The notes beneath the pieces are model-generated. The model did no database searches. It saw only the letters and a list, made by a program, of their open reading frames with translations, and had not been told where the DNA came from. A stretch of DNA of 64,000 nt from SIG299 sp964541485. GTDB lineage: Bacteria; Bacillota; Clostridia; Lachnospirales; Lachnospiraceae. This document shows positions 19,140 to 28,510 of the stretch, one piece after another. Both the position numbers and the translations under genes were made by a program. The stretch is from NCBI GenBank assembly GCA_964541485.1, contig CAZIQL010000005.1, positions 25,693-89,692 of the forward strand, written 5' to 3'. Position 1 is the first letter of the stretch. Each line of letters starts with the position of its first letter.

Positions 19140-20246
19140 ATGGAAGAAATAAGAGAAGAGCTGAAAAAAATCGCCGGGAATTTTGTGAAGGAGGACACCA
19201 TCACAGAGCTTCGGGCACACGGAAACGGACACATCAATGATACCTTTGTGGTAATCTGTGAGGAGAATGGAGACAAGACGCGGTGGATTTTGCAGAAAAT
19301 CAATAAGTATGTATTCCCGCATCCGGAACAGGTTATGGAAAACGTGGCCAGTGTCACAGAGTTTTTAAGAGAAAAGATTCTGGCACAGGGCGGTGACCCG
19401 GAAAGGGAAACACTGAAGCTGCTTCAGACAAAGGACGGAAAGAATTATTGTGTGGATGAGGGTGGCGATTACTGGAGATGCTATCTTTTTATTTCTGACA
19501 CGGTTTGTTTTGAGTCGGCAGAGACGAAAGAGGATTTTTATGAGGCGGCTGTAGCTTTTGGAAAATTCCAGAGCATGCTTGCCGATTATCCGGCGGAAAC
19601 GCTGCATGAGACGATTGCAAATTTCCATAATACAAAGGCGCGTTTTGCGGTATTTCAGGAAGCTGTGGCAAAGGATACCGCAAAAAGAGCGCAGAGTGTA
19701 CAGAAGGAAATCCAGTTTATCCTTGACAGAGAGGCTGTGGCAAACTTTTTTACCGACCTTTTGGTGCGGGGAGAGATTCCGCTTCGCGTGACACATAACG
19801 ATACAAAGATTAACAATATCCTGATGGATAAGGAAACACACAAGGGAATCTGTGTTATTGACCTTGACACGGTTATGCCGGGACTTGCCATGCACGATTT
19901 TGGTGATGCGGTGCGCTTCGGTGCAAGTACCGCTGCAGAGGATGAAACGGATTTAAGCAGGGTTTCCTGTGATATGGAGTTGTTTGAGGTCTATGCAAAG
20001 GGATTTATTGAAGGCTGCGAAGGCAGACTTACTCCGAAGGAAATCAAGCTTCTTCCGATGGGAGCAAAGACGATTACACTGGAGCTTGGCATGAGATTTC
20101 TGACAGATTATTTAAACGGAGATGTGTACTTTAAGGTGCACAGGGAAGGACACAATCTGGACCGTTGCCGTACACAGCTTAAGCTGGTGGCAGACATGGA
20201 AGAAAAATGGGATAAGATGCAGGAAATCGTGGCAAGGTATCAGTAG
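19140..20246 (+). CDS. APH-fold sugar kinase, N-acetylhexosamine 1-kinase-like
   Basis: A 368-residue cytoplasmic kinase of the aminoglycoside-phosphotransferase fold. The catalytic loop reads THNDTKINNILMD and the metal-binding segment VIDLDTVMPGLAMHDFGD, with conserved Asp residues in each. The DTKINN and DTVMPG strings are those I associate with NahK-type N-acetylhexosamine kinases, which phosphorylate GlcNAc or GalNAc at C1, rather than with antibiotic-resistance enzymes. The start is ATG 19140, six bases after GTGGAG; a GTG at 19128 overlaps that site. It lies 15 bases after the ABC gene and 22 before a DUF512 gene, in one transcription unit. The substrate is uncertain. Confidence 0.65.
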   Translation: MEEIREELKKIAGNFVKEDTITELRAHGNGHINDTFVVICEENGDKTRWILQKINKYVFPHPEQVMENVASVTEFLREKILAQGGDPERETLKLLQTKDGKNYCVDEGGDYWRCYLFISDTVCFESAETKEDFYEAAVAFGKFQSMLADYPAETLHETIANFHNTKARFAVFQEAVAKDTAKRAQSVQKEIQFILDREAVANFFTDLLVRGEIPLRVTHNDTKINNILMDKETHKGICVIDLDTVMPGLAMHDFGDAVRFGASTAAEDETDLSRVSCDMELFEVYAKGFIEGCEGRLTPKEIKLLPMGAKTITLELGMRFLTDYLNGDVYFKVHREGHNLDRCRTQLKLVADMEEKWDKMQEIVARYQ

Positions 20247-20268
20247 AAGCAAAAAGAGGCGATAGAGA

Positions 20269-21684
20269 ATGAATGAGCATAAAATAAAATCCGTGGAAGC
20301 AGGCTCCATTGCAGAGGAACTGGAGATACAGGCAGGAGATGTGCTGCTTGCGGTGAACAATCAGGAAATTGAAGATGTGTTTGACTATCGACTTATGATT
20401 CAGGAGGAGTATCTGGAGGTTCTGGTCAGGAAGGCAGACGGTGAAGAGTGGCTTCTGGAAATTGATAAGGACGAGGAAGAAGACCTTGGCATTGAGTTTG
20501 AGAACGAGCTCATGAGTGAGTACCGCTCGTGCAGAAACAAGTGCATTTTCTGCTTTATTGACCAGATGCCACCGGGCATGAGGGAAACCTTGTACTTTAA
20601 GGATGATGACTCCAGGCTTTCTTTTATGCAGGGCAATTATATTACACTGACCAACATGAAGGAGAAGGATATTGATCGTATCGTCCGTCTTCATCTTGCT
20701 CCAATTAATATTTCTGTGCAGGCAACCAACCCGGAGCTGCGCTGCAAGATGCTAAACAACCGGTTTGCGGGAGAAAAACTGCAATATCTTGAAAAATTAT
20801 ACGATGCCGGCATTGAGATGAACGGGCAGATTGTCTGCTGCAGGGGCGTGAATGACGGGGAAGAATTAAAGAGAAGTATCGAGGATCTGATGAAATTCCT
20901 TCCGCACATGAAAAGCGTTTCGGTGGTTCCGGCGGGAATTACAAAATACCGTGAAGGATTATATCCGCTGGAACTGTTTACGGCAGAAGAAGCAGGAGAA
21001 ATTATTGATCTGATTGAAGGTTATCAGAAGGAGTGCTTTGAGAAGCACGGACTTCACTTTATTCATGCCAGTGACGAATGGTATATCAGTGCCGGAAGAG
21101 AATTTCCGGAGGAGGAACGTTATGACGGCTATCTTCAGCTGGAAAACGGCGTTGGCATGATGCGATTGTTTATGGGCGAGTTTGAGGAAGCACTGCAGGG
21201 TCTGGTGAAAAGTGACCGCTATCCGGCGTTACGTGAGGAGTTAAAGCGGACGGTGACGATCGCTACAGGAAGACTGACGTATCCGACGCTGGTTAAGTTT
21301 GCAGAAAAGCTGACGGAGGCCTTCCCGGGATTAAAGATTACCGTCTGTGCTATCCGCAACGACTTTTTCGGAGAGACAATCACCGTATCCGGCCTTATAA
21401 CGGGGCAGGATCTGATTGCACAGTTAAAGGAATGTAAGGGACAGGGAGAAGAGCTGGGCGAAGCGCTCCTCATTCCGACTAATATGCTCCGGACCGGAGA
21501 AAATGTATTTTTAGATGATGTGACGACAGAGGATGTAGAGCGCGAGCTTAAACTTCGCGTGGTTCCGTCCGCACAGAGCGGAAGGGATTTTATCGAGTCT
21601 GTCATCAATGCAGAATACAAATATGATAAAAAGAACGGAAACTTCGTCTATATCCAGGCGTTTGAAAGGGAAGAAGTGGAGTAA
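20269..21684 (+). CDS. DUF512 family protein with PDZ-like and radical-SAM-like domains
   Basis: A 471-residue protein. Residues 1-75 are PDZ-like (SVEAGSIAEELEIQAGDVLL). A CRNKCIFCFID motif near residue 87 gives the C-x3-C-x2-C ligands of a radical-SAM 4Fe-4S cluster. The C-terminal 200 residues carry the DUF512 signature region, including the late LRTGENVFLDD stretch. The family is widespread in anaerobic Firmicutes and its reaction is not established to my knowledge. It lies 22 bases after the sugar kinase and 6 bases before a PHP phosphatase, which suggests cotranscription rather than a shared pathway. Confidence 0.85.
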   Translation: MNEHKIKSVEAGSIAEELEIQAGDVLLAVNNQEIEDVFDYRLMIQEEYLEVLVRKADGEEWLLEIDKDEEEDLGIEFENELMSEYRSCRNKCIFCFIDQMPPGMRETLYFKDDDSRLSFMQGNYITLTNMKEKDIDRIVRLHLAPINISVQATNPELRCKMLNNRFAGEKLQYLEKLYDAGIEMNGQIVCCRGVNDGEELKRSIEDLMKFLPHMKSVSVVPAGITKYREGLYPLELFTAEEAGEIIDLIEGYQKECFEKHGLHFIHASDEWYISAGREFPEEERYDGYLQLENGVGMMRLFMGEFEEALQGLVKSDRYPALREELKRTVTIATGRLTYPTLVKFAEKLTEAFPGLKITVCAIRNDFFGETITVSGLITGQDLIAQLKECKGQGEELGEALLIPTNMLRTGENVFLDDVTTEDVERELKLRVVPSAQSGRDFIESVINAEYKYDKKNGNFVYIQAFEREEVE

Positions 21685-21690
21685 GGTATC

Positions 21691-22452
21691 ATGATTGCGA
21701 ATTTTCACACACATACAAAACGTTGTCAGCACGCTGTGGGAGAAGACAGGGAATACGTGGAAGCTGCGATTGCCGGTGGGCTGAAGATTCTCGGATTTGC
21801 AGATCATTGTCCATGGGTATTCCCAGACGGATATGAGTCTTTTATGCGGATGAGACTTTCTGAGGTGGACGGATATTTTTATAGTCTGGAATCGCTGAAA
21901 AAGGAGTATGAAAAAGACATTAAGATTTATATTGGCTTTGAAGCAGAGTACTGTCCGACATTGCTGGAGGCACAGGAAAAGCTGCTTTCGCAGTATCCGC
22001 TGGATTATATGATTATGGGACAGCACTTCCTTGGTCCGGAAAATGCCACGGTGTATATGGGAAGAAAGACTGAAGACGAAGGGCTTTTAAAGGCGTACGT
22101 GGATACCGTGCTGGAGGGCATTGCCACCGGAAAGTATCTGTATGTGGCGCATCCGGACTTGATAAATTTTTCCGGATCGGAAGAGGTTTATCAGAAGCAC
22201 ATGAGACGGCTTTGCAAAGGATTGAAAGAAGCAGACATGCCAATAGAAATCAACCTACTTGGGTTATTAGAGGGCAGACGTTATCCGGGAAAGGCTTTTC
22301 TGTCAGTGGCAAAAGAGGTTGGAAATTCCGCAATTCTGGGCGTGGATGCCCATGATCCGGTGCGTCTGACAGAGAGGGACGTGTTTTTGCGGGGGCAGCA
22401 GCTGGCAGAAGAATTCGGGTTGAAAGTGATAGACAAAGATATGCTTTTATAA
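21691..22452 (+). CDS. PHP-family phosphatase, histidinol-phosphatase-like
   Basis: A 253-residue metal-dependent phosphoesterase of the PHP superfamily. The N-terminal FHTHTKRCQHA and GFADHCPW provide the first metal-binding His and Asp residues; later GFEAEY, GQHF, AHPDL and GVDAHDP supply the rest. The overall pattern matches HisJ/HisK-type histidinol phosphatases, which act in histidine synthesis. No other his gene is nearby, so another phosphomonoester is possible. The start is 6 bases after the DUF512 stop. A strong terminator follows directly, ending the run that began at 13927. Confidence 0.75.
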   Translation: MIANFHTHTKRCQHAVGEDREYVEAAIAGGLKILGFADHCPWVFPDGYESFMRMRLSEVDGYFYSLESLKKEYEKDIKIYIGFEAEYCPTLLEAQEKLLSQYPLDYMIMGQHFLGPENATVYMGRKTEDEGLLKAYVDTVLEGIATGKYLYVAHPDLINFSGSEEVYQKHMRRLCKGLKEADMPIEINLLGLLEGRRYPGKAFLSVAKEVGNSAILGVDAHDPVRLTERDVFLRGQQLAEEFGLKVIDKDMLL

Positions 22453-22457
22453 GGAAT

Positions 22458-22500
22458 CTAAAGGGTTTGCACGGGAGTGTGCAAATCCTTTCTTTTTCTT
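22458..22500 (+). terminator. Terminator after the PHP phosphatase gene
   Basis: AAAGGGTTTGCAC pairs with GTGCAAATCCTTT around a 5-base loop, followed by TCTTTTTCTT. Confidence 0.88.
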
Positions 22501-22540
22501 CTCAAAAATTGCGGAACTTCACGAAAAACACGAAAAATTG

Positions 22541-22569
22541 TTGCATGTGGAAATTTCTTCAATTATACT
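22541..22569 (+). promoter_or_regulatory. SigA-type promoter of the large secreted protein
   Basis: TTGCAT at 22541-22546 and TATACT at 22564-22569 with 17 bases between, about 40 bases upstream of the start codon. Confidence 0.65.
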
Positions 22570-22609
22570 TTTTTGTGGCAAAAACTATTTTTTTAGGAGG
22601 AATGACGGT

Positions 22610-25600
22610 ATGAGAAAATTCATGCTGAGAATCATGGCATGGTTATTGGTTTTAACCATGACAGGTTCCGTTTTTGGGGACATTGGCATAAGAAAAGTAA
22701 GTGCAGCAACCTATCCGGGTGATTACGCAAACGGATATACTGTGGAGGTTGGGGAACTGGCACAGTTTGAGGGCGATGTGACACTTACGGTTGAGTACAC
22801 GCTGTTAGATGGATTCGGGTACTCGCAGTTTGCCATGATTAACCTGATTGATGGCTGGCCGGCACTGCAGGAAGACGATTTTGTGAATCTTTCCTACCCA
22901 ATCAACAATGGGTGGTTTAATACATTACGCAGTATGAGCGGCAATGAGCTTACAGTTACTATTCAAGAGGAAAAGGTAAAGGAAATCGTAAAGGGAAACC
23001 GAGGCCTTGGCCTTCAGGTCTATGGCGTTGTCATTGATAAGGTGACCCTGGGCGGAGATGCCAGTACGGATCCGAATGCAGGATACACCGGCGACTGGGG
23101 GCTGGCACGCAAGATTTCTTTGGAAACACTGTTAGAGCAGACGGGGGATATGGAGGTTACCGTAACCTACCGCCCGGTAGTGGGACAGGGACATGGCTGG
23201 TTCCAGATGAGTTTTAGCGATCTTGGAAACGGATGGACCGCTCTTTCTGCTTCCGATTATGCAAAGCTGGACAATGAAATCAATTCCTATAATTGTCTGA
23301 CCGTGGATACGGAGGAGACCTCCCTTACTGTAAAAATTTCAAAGGCAGCAATACAGCGTGTGATTGCAAATGGTCAGGGTCTGGGCATTCAGACCTATGG
23401 TATTATTGTGGAAAGTGTGCAGATTGGCGGAGCAGCAACACCTACAGCGAAGCCTACGGCGACACCGACACCTACCAACACGCCGACACCAACACCGACC
23501 TTAAGACCGGGACAGCCGACGCCGACACCTACCAGTACGCCGACGCCGACACCTACCAACACACCAACTCCGACACCGACACCGATTGTGTATACCGTCG
23601 GAGAGGAGCTTGTTCTTACAAAGGACATGGTGGATGCAACGGGCATGCTGGAAATTGAGTACGGCATTTGGGACAAGGTAGTGGTTCCGAGAGACCTCGA
23701 TGCAAAGACGGTTTCCATGAAAGATATTATCGCGGACCTCGTTGTTGTGGAAAGCGGTGCAGACCATAACGTAGAATTGATACATTGTGATTTGGAAAAG
23801 CTGGAGGTGATTCAGCCTCAGGGTGGTGCAGATTATAATGAGATGTTGCAGATGATTGAAGATGGAGTGTCCGTCCGCGATGCGTTTGCAGAATTCATGA
23901 CATATACGCAGATGATGATGAAGGTAGGAGAAACCAGACCGGAAATCAAGACAAAGAAGGGAACAACCATTGCCGATATCTGTGTTACGGGGAATGCAGA
24001 CTTTGATCTGTACAACGGCAAGGTTGAAAGGATTACCATCAATACAGAGGATGCCTATACCTCTCTTAAGGTTGCCGTGGATGGTTATACCGGAGAAGTA
24101 TTTGTAGAGCAGGAGAGAGAAGAAAATTCTGCAAGCGGATATTTAAAGCTTGATTTGTGCAATTCCCAGGTGAAGGGACTGACCATTTCCGGTGATGACG
24201 GAAGCTGTTATGTAACCGGTGAATATTCCAATGTAAATAAGATGACCGTGCAGGGCTCTGCAAGTGTAGTCGTATCTACGGACATGAAAGAAGTCGTTGT
24301 GGCTGACACAGCAGAAAAGGCAAGAGTCAGATTTTATGATGAAGTAGAAGAAATCAAGGTAGAAAGCGATAACAGCAGTATTATTCTTTCTAAGAGTGCA
24401 ACGGTAGAAAGAGCAACGGTAACCGGAGACAATGTAAAGATTTACGGTTACGGAGTACTGGAATCGGCAGAAATTACTGGTACAGGCGCAAACGTAGCAA
24501 CAATAGGAACAGCCGTAACCGGTGAGAATAACAAAGAAATTCCACCGGAGATGGAGGCTATGGCACCGGTGAAGCAGGAAAGTTCAAGCACGAAGCCGTC
24601 GACTCCGACGACTCCGACGAAGAAAGAAGTGACAGTAACACTGGATAGTTCCTATCCGGGAAGCTATAAGTGCGGTACTAATATCGACGCTTCTGTTTTA
24701 AGCCAGTTTGACGGAGACATAGCTGTGACATTGGATTATGTTCTGACAGGCACCTCTGGCTGGCCGCAGTTTGCCGCAGTACTTGTCTGGAGTGATGGCT
24801 GGCCAAAGGTTATGGTAAGCTCAGCAGGCACCAGTGGTTATACCGCATTTAACCAGGAAAAGACACAGATTACATTTGTAATTTCTGAGGAAGATGTGGA
24901 CAGAATCGTAGAGCAGGGTCCGCTTGGCCTTCAGGTAGACGGTGCATATTTTACAAAGGCAGTGCTTCGTGATGCAAAGAAGGATGACTGGTACAAGGGC
25001 GACTGGAGTACCGCATATGCCTTCACAGCAGAAGAAATTGCTGATTTATATGGAAATGTTACGATTACACTGGATTACACTACAGTAAGTACAGGATATA
25101 ATTATTATCAGTTACAGTTCGTGGATACCAGTACCTGGAGCGGATTGGGAGCAAGCGATTTTAATAATCTTATTTATGAAATAAATGACTGGAACTGTAT
25201 TACGGTAAATGCAGGAAACGGCACGATGCAGTTTACGATTAATGCAGACCGCTTTGCAGAGCTGATTGCAACGGGAAAAGAATTCGCTGTAAAGACATAC
25301 GGCGTAATCATTGACGGTGCAACCATTGAGGGAGAAGAGAGACCGGCAGTCACACCGACACCGACTCCGATTCCTGTTCCGACCGTCTGCACAGAGCTGT
25401 ATCTGGACACAGGATATCCGGGCAACTACGGCGGAAGCAACAGCATTCCGGCAGCGGTATTCGCCCAGTTTACCGGAGATGTTACCGTTACGGTAGAGTA
25501 TGAAGTAGCAGACAGCACAACGACAACGCAGTTTGCATGTATTGATTCTTCCTGGAGCAAGATTCCGACTTCTCTGGCAACAGAATTTATGCAGGTAGAT

Positions 25601-26065
25601 ACAGATAAGAACAGCTTGACGTTTACCATTGCAAAGGAGAATCTGCCGGATGGTTCGATGGCCTTCCAGGTGAATGGAATTTATATTACAAAAGTTACAT
25701 TAACCGGAGAAGGCGAAAAGAATGCGGATGCCGCGTATGTGGGTGACTGGTCCATCGGACACAAGTTTAACGCTTCGGAGATATCGGCGTATGCAGGGAA
25801 GAGCGTTGATGTGACAGTGACGTACCAGACACTGGAAAGCGCGGATTATACATGGTATAAGCTGTCGCTTGCAGAGCTGGGTGGTTACACGGACATTGAG
25901 GAAACTGCTGCGGCAGGCTATGGTTCGGCTCCGGGTGGCACGATGACGTTGACACTGAGTGCAGATGCGGTGGACGAGCTGATTAATGCAGGGAATGCAT
26001 TGGGAATCAAGGTATATGGAGTGATTGTGAACCGTGCAGTCATTAGTGAAGCAGTAACACAGTAA
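22610..26065 (+). CDS. Large secreted protein with six carbohydrate-binding-like modules
   Basis: 1151 residues starting at ATG 22610, nine bases after TAGGAGG. Residues 1-32 are a signal peptide ending near KVSA. Six related beta-sandwich modules of about 110 residues occur in pairs: two before a Pro-Thr linker, then a central beta-rich domain of about 330 residues, then four more, with a second short linker before the last pair. Each module opens near GDY/GDW/GSY, has a central hydrophobic QF or WxQ strand and ends in a recurring line such as GLGLQVYGVVI, GLGIQTYGII or ALGIKVYGVIV. No catalytic motif, sortase signal or SLH domain is visible. The modules look like carbohydrate-binding modules, so a polysaccharide-binding scaffold or adhesin is the best guess. 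The central domain is unassigned. Confidence 0.7.
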   Translation: MRKFMLRIMAWLLVLTMTGSVFGDIGIRKVSAATYPGDYANGYTVEVGELAQFEGDVTLTVEYTLLDGFGYSQFAMINLIDGWPALQEDDFVNLSYPINNGWFNTLRSMSGNELTVTIQEEKVKEIVKGNRGLGLQVYGVVIDKVTLGGDASTDPNAGYTGDWGLARKISLETLLEQTGDMEVTVTYRPVVGQGHGWFQMSFSDLGNGWTALSASDYAKLDNEINSYNCLTVDTEETSLTVKISKAAIQRVIANGQGLGIQTYGIIVESVQIGGAATPTAKPTATPTPTNTPTPTPTLRPGQPTPTPTSTPTPTPTNTPTPTPTPIVYTVGEELVLTKDMVDATGMLEIEYGIWDKVVVPRDLDAKTVSMKDIIADLVVVESGADHNVELIHCDLEKLEVIQPQGGADYNEMLQMIEDGVSVRDAFAEFMTYTQMMMKVGETRPEIKTKKGTTIADICVTGNADFDLYNGKVERITINTEDAYTSLKVAVDGYTGEVFVEQEREENSASGYLKLDLCNSQVKGLTISGDDGSCYVTGEYSNVNKMTVQGSASVVVSTDMKEVVVADTAEKARVRFYDEVEEIKVESDNSSIILSKSATVERATVTGDNVKIYGYGVLESAEITGTGANVATIGTAVTGENNKEIPPEMEAMAPVKQESSSTKPSTPTTPTKKEVTVTLDSSYPGSYKCGTNIDASVLSQFDGDIAVTLDYVLTGTSGWPQFAAVLVWSDGWPKVMVSSAGTSGYTAFNQEKTQITFVISEEDVDRIVEQGPLGLQVDGAYFTKAVLRDAKKDDWYKGDWSTAYAFTAEEIADLYGNVTITLDYTTVSTGYNYYQLQFVDTSTWSGLGASDFNNLIYEINDWNCITVNAGNGTMQFTINADRFAELIATGKEFAVKTYGVIIDGATIEGEERPAVTPTPTPIPVPTVCTELYLDTGYPGNYGGSNSIPAAVFAQFTGDVTVTVEYEVADSTTTTQFACIDSSWSKIPTSLATEFMQVDTDKNSLTFTIAKENLPDGSMAFQVNGIYITKVTLTGEGEKNADAAYVGDWSIGHKFNASEISAYAGKSVDVTVTYQTLESADYTWYKLSLAELGGYTDIEETAAAGYGSAPGGTMTLTLSADAVDELINAGNALGIKVYGVIVNRAVISEAVTQ
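23433..23586 (+). repeat. Pro-Thr linker repeats inside the secreted protein
   Basis: About 50 codons of ACP/CCG-type repeats encode TPTPTNTPTPTP-like residues separating module pair one from the central domain. Similar linkers occur in the proteins at 38332 and 52187. Confidence 0.9.
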
Positions 26066-26128
26066 GAACAAAATAAGAATAAACAAGCATTGCCGGGGCA
26101 ATTGTGCTCCGGCAATGTCAGATTGTAA

Positions 26129-26162
26129 ACTGCCACGGCAATGGTGTCGTGGCGGTTTTTAT
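26129..26162 (+). terminator. Terminator after the secreted protein gene
   Basis: CTGCCACG at 26130-26137 pairs with CGTGGCGG at 26148-26155, then TTTTT. A second hairpin just upstream (CATTGCCGG at 26088 with CCGGCAATG at 26109) lies between it and the stop codon. Confidence 0.88.
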
Positions 26163-26221
26163 ATATAGCGAAATGTGAAAAAGTCTACGCTGGTAAAAAA
26201 GTCCGTGTCGTCAAAAAAATG

Positions 26222-26250
26222 TAGACATTTAAAATGAAAGCGTTTACAAT
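26222..26250 (+). promoter_or_regulatory. Promoter of the GH4 gene
   Basis: TAGACA at 26222-26227 and TACAAT at 26245-26250 are 17 bases apart. The -10 hexamer overlaps a catabolite-responsive element, so transcription should fall when a preferred sugar is present. Confidence 0.65.
26235..26248 (+). promoter_or_regulatory. Catabolite-responsive element (CcpA site)
   Basis: TGAAAGCGTTTACA fits the cre consensus TGWAANCGNTNWCA at every defined position. It covers most of the -10 hexamer, the classic position for repression by CcpA. Confidence 0.75.
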
Positions 26251-26295
26251 AAGAGCATATCTGTAACAGAAAGTCTGTAAGTGAAGGAGCAGAAA

Positions 26296-27699
26296 ATGGA
26301 ACGGAAAATCAAGGTTTGTTATATCGGTGGCGGCTCAAAACTGTGGGCCAGGGTTTTTATGTCGGACCTGGCTGTGTCAGAAGGGCTATCTGGCGAGATT
26401 GCACTTTATGACATTGACAAAGAGGCGGCACTCCGGAATGCAAAAATCGGTGCCCGTATCAATCAGAATCCGAAAGCTCTTTCCAAATTTGAATATAATG
26501 TGTATGATGCGCCGGAGGAGGCACTTTCCGGTGCGGATTTTGTTATTATCTCTATTTTGCCGGGGACATTCCGGGAAATGAGAAGTGATGTGCATGTGCC
26601 GGAAAAGTATGGCATTTACCAGTCCGTAGGGGACACGGCAGGACCGGGTGGAGTACTCCGGGCGATGCGCACGGTGCCGATTTATGAGAAATATGCAAAG
26701 AAAATAAAGGCAATTTGTCCGGAAGCCTGGGTAATTAACCTGACAAATCCGATGAGTGTCTGTGTAAAGGTATTATATGATGTGTTCCCGGAGATAAAGG
26801 CGTTTGGGTGCTGTCATGAGGTATTCCATGCACAGCAGTTTCTGGCGGTGGCGTTAAAGGAGCTTCGCGGAATTCATGTAAAAAGAAACGAAATCTATAC
26901 GGATGCCTGCGGAGTAAACCATTTTACCTGGATTACGGAGGCAAAATATCAGAACATGGATTTACTGAAGCTGGTTCCGGAATTTGAAGAAAAATTCGGG
27001 GAAGACGGATATTACGAAGAGGGAACGGACCGGTTTGCATTCCGGCAAGACCCGTTTGCATACGGCAATAACGTCAAAATGGATTTATATAAAAAATATG
27101 GTGCCCTTGCTGCGGCAGGTGACCGGCACCTGGCAGAATTTATGCCAAATACATGGTACTTAAAAAATCCGGAAACTGTGAAGAGGTGGCATTTTAATCT
27201 GACGACGGTGGACTTCAGGGAAAAACAGCAGGAGGAAAAAATCGCAGATACCATTGCCATGGCAGACGGCGAAAAGGAATTTCCGGTAGAAAAATCGGCA
27301 GAAGAAGTGGTGGATTTGATGAAGGCACTGCTTGGCTTTGGTACGGTGGTGTCCAATGTCAATATGCCAAACTGCGGACAGATGCCACAGATGCCGCTTG
27401 GCTCGGTTGTGGAGACAAACTGTGTGTTTTCCCATGACAGTGTGGCGCCGGTACTTGCAAAACCACTGCCGGACGGAGCATGCAGTCTGGTGCACAGGGC
27501 ATGCGTAAATGTGGATACGCTGTATGAGGGAATCAAAGAGCGAAATCTTGATAAAATTTACCTTTCCTTTGTAAATCAGGCGCTTTGTAACACACTGGAT
27601 GCAGAAGAATCAAGGGAATTGTTCCGGGAAATGTGCCGGAATACCCGGGGATATCTGGATGCCTATTTCGATTTGGATGCATATTTTTGTGCAAAATAA
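26296..27699 (+). CDS. GH4 family glycosidase, alpha-galacturonidase- or alpha-glucosidase-like
   Basis: 467 residues, cytoplasmic; start at ATG 26296, six bases after AAGGAG, while the GTG at 26281 overlaps that site. The Rossmann start VCYIGGGSKLW and the metal-binding CHEV motif (Cys173-Val176) and His209 in GVNHF are GH4 hallmarks; these enzymes use NAD and a divalent metal and cleave by a redox-elimination route. From memory, CHEV was first tied to alpha-glucosidases, but Bacillus LplD, an alpha-galacturonidase, has the same motif and is encoded beside lplABC. LplA/B/C-like genes follow here, so alpha-galacturonidase is attractive. A cre overlaps the promoter. The gene is separated from the next by 166 bases with only a weak A/T hairpin at 27697-27721. 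Confidence 0.85.
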   Translation: MERKIKVCYIGGGSKLWARVFMSDLAVSEGLSGEIALYDIDKEAALRNAKIGARINQNPKALSKFEYNVYDAPEEALSGADFVIISILPGTFREMRSDVHVPEKYGIYQSVGDTAGPGGVLRAMRTVPIYEKYAKKIKAICPEAWVINLTNPMSVCVKVLYDVFPEIKAFGCCHEVFHAQQFLAVALKELRGIHVKRNEIYTDACGVNHFTWITEAKYQNMDLLKLVPEFEEKFGEDGYYEEGTDRFAFRQDPFAYGNNVKMDLYKKYGALAAAGDRHLAEFMPNTWYLKNPETVKRWHFNLTTVDFREKQQEEKIADTIAMADGEKEFPVEKSAEEVVDLMKALLGFGTVVSNVNMPNCGQMPQMPLGSVVETNCVFSHDSVAPVLAKPLPDGACSLVHRACVNVDTLYEGIKERNLDKIYLSFVNQALCNTLDAEESRELFREMCRNTRGYLDAYFDLDAYFCAK

Positions 27700-27865
27700 A
27701 CAAAAAAGACTTTGTTTTTTTAGGAATACGTGGTAGAATTACAATAAGATATCAAAAATCTTAAGACATTAAAATTGCTACGTCAAAAAAATCAAGGAAA
27801 ATTTTAATACGCTGATGTAAAATAAGCTACATAGTGATTAAGATTGTTCGGATAAGAGAGAGATT

Positions 27866-28468
27866 ATGAACCAAATTACATTTGAACAGTATCGCAGCAT
27901 TGACCTTACGATTTTTACGGTGGTGCTTGCGGTGTTTGAAGCGATTACCACGCTGGCTACCACAACCTGGTTTGCCGCTCAGCCGGTGGCCATTTCCATC
28001 AGTCTTGCGCTGGTGTGTATTGTGATGATGCGGTGGGGCTTTCGTGCAGTGATTCCTGCGGTTGCAGGGGGCTTTGTATTCTGCATTGCCTCGGGGGCAA
28101 CCATAGAACAGTATCTGATTTACTGTATCGGAAATATGTTTGCACTCCTCGCGCTTGGAATCATTAAAATATTTGATAAAGAAACGATACGGAAAAGCGT
28201 TCCAAAGCTTTTGCTGTTTGTGTTTACCGCGTATCTGGGCATGGTGCTCGGAAGATGGCTGGTTTCCTTACTGTTTGGCGGAGACGGGATGGCACTTTTA
28301 GTGTATCTGACAACGGATGTCATTTCCCTTTTGTTTGCTGCAATTATCCTCCTTATCTTAAGAAACACGGATGGAATGATTGAAGATCAGAAGGCATATC
28401 TTCTCAGAGTGGACAGAGAAAGACGGGAAGAGCAGGAATCGGCTGTTCCTGAGGAAGAAGAATTTTAA
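27866..28468 (+). CDS. Multi-pass membrane protein of unknown function
   Basis: 200 residues, with five or six hydrophobic segments up to about residue 170 and a charged cytoplasmic tail rich in Arg and Glu. The size and topology resemble ECF-type S components, but no family signature was recognised. It lies 42 bases before the LplB-like permease and probably shares its transcript. The upstream region (27700-27865) repeats the string CGTCAAAAAAAT also found ahead of the GH4 gene. A role in the sugar transport system is inferred only from position. Confidence 0.6.
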   Translation: MNQITFEQYRSIDLTIFTVVLAVFEAITTLATTTWFAAQPVAISISLALVCIVMMRWGFRAVIPAVAGGFVFCIASGATIEQYLIYCIGNMFALLALGIIKIFDKETIRKSVPKLLLFVFTAYLGMVLGRWLVSLLFGGDGMALLVYLTTDVISLLFAAIILLILRNTDGMIEDQKAYLLRVDRERREEQESAVPEEEEF

Positions 28469-28510
28469 CGGTAGGATTATCGATACATACTTAAATGGAG
28501 GATTTCAATT

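Noticed and set aside
19140..20246. Antibiotic-resistance aminoglycoside phosphotransferase
   Set aside because: The DTKINN and DTVMPG strings and the chromosomal housekeeping context point to a sugar-kinase relative.
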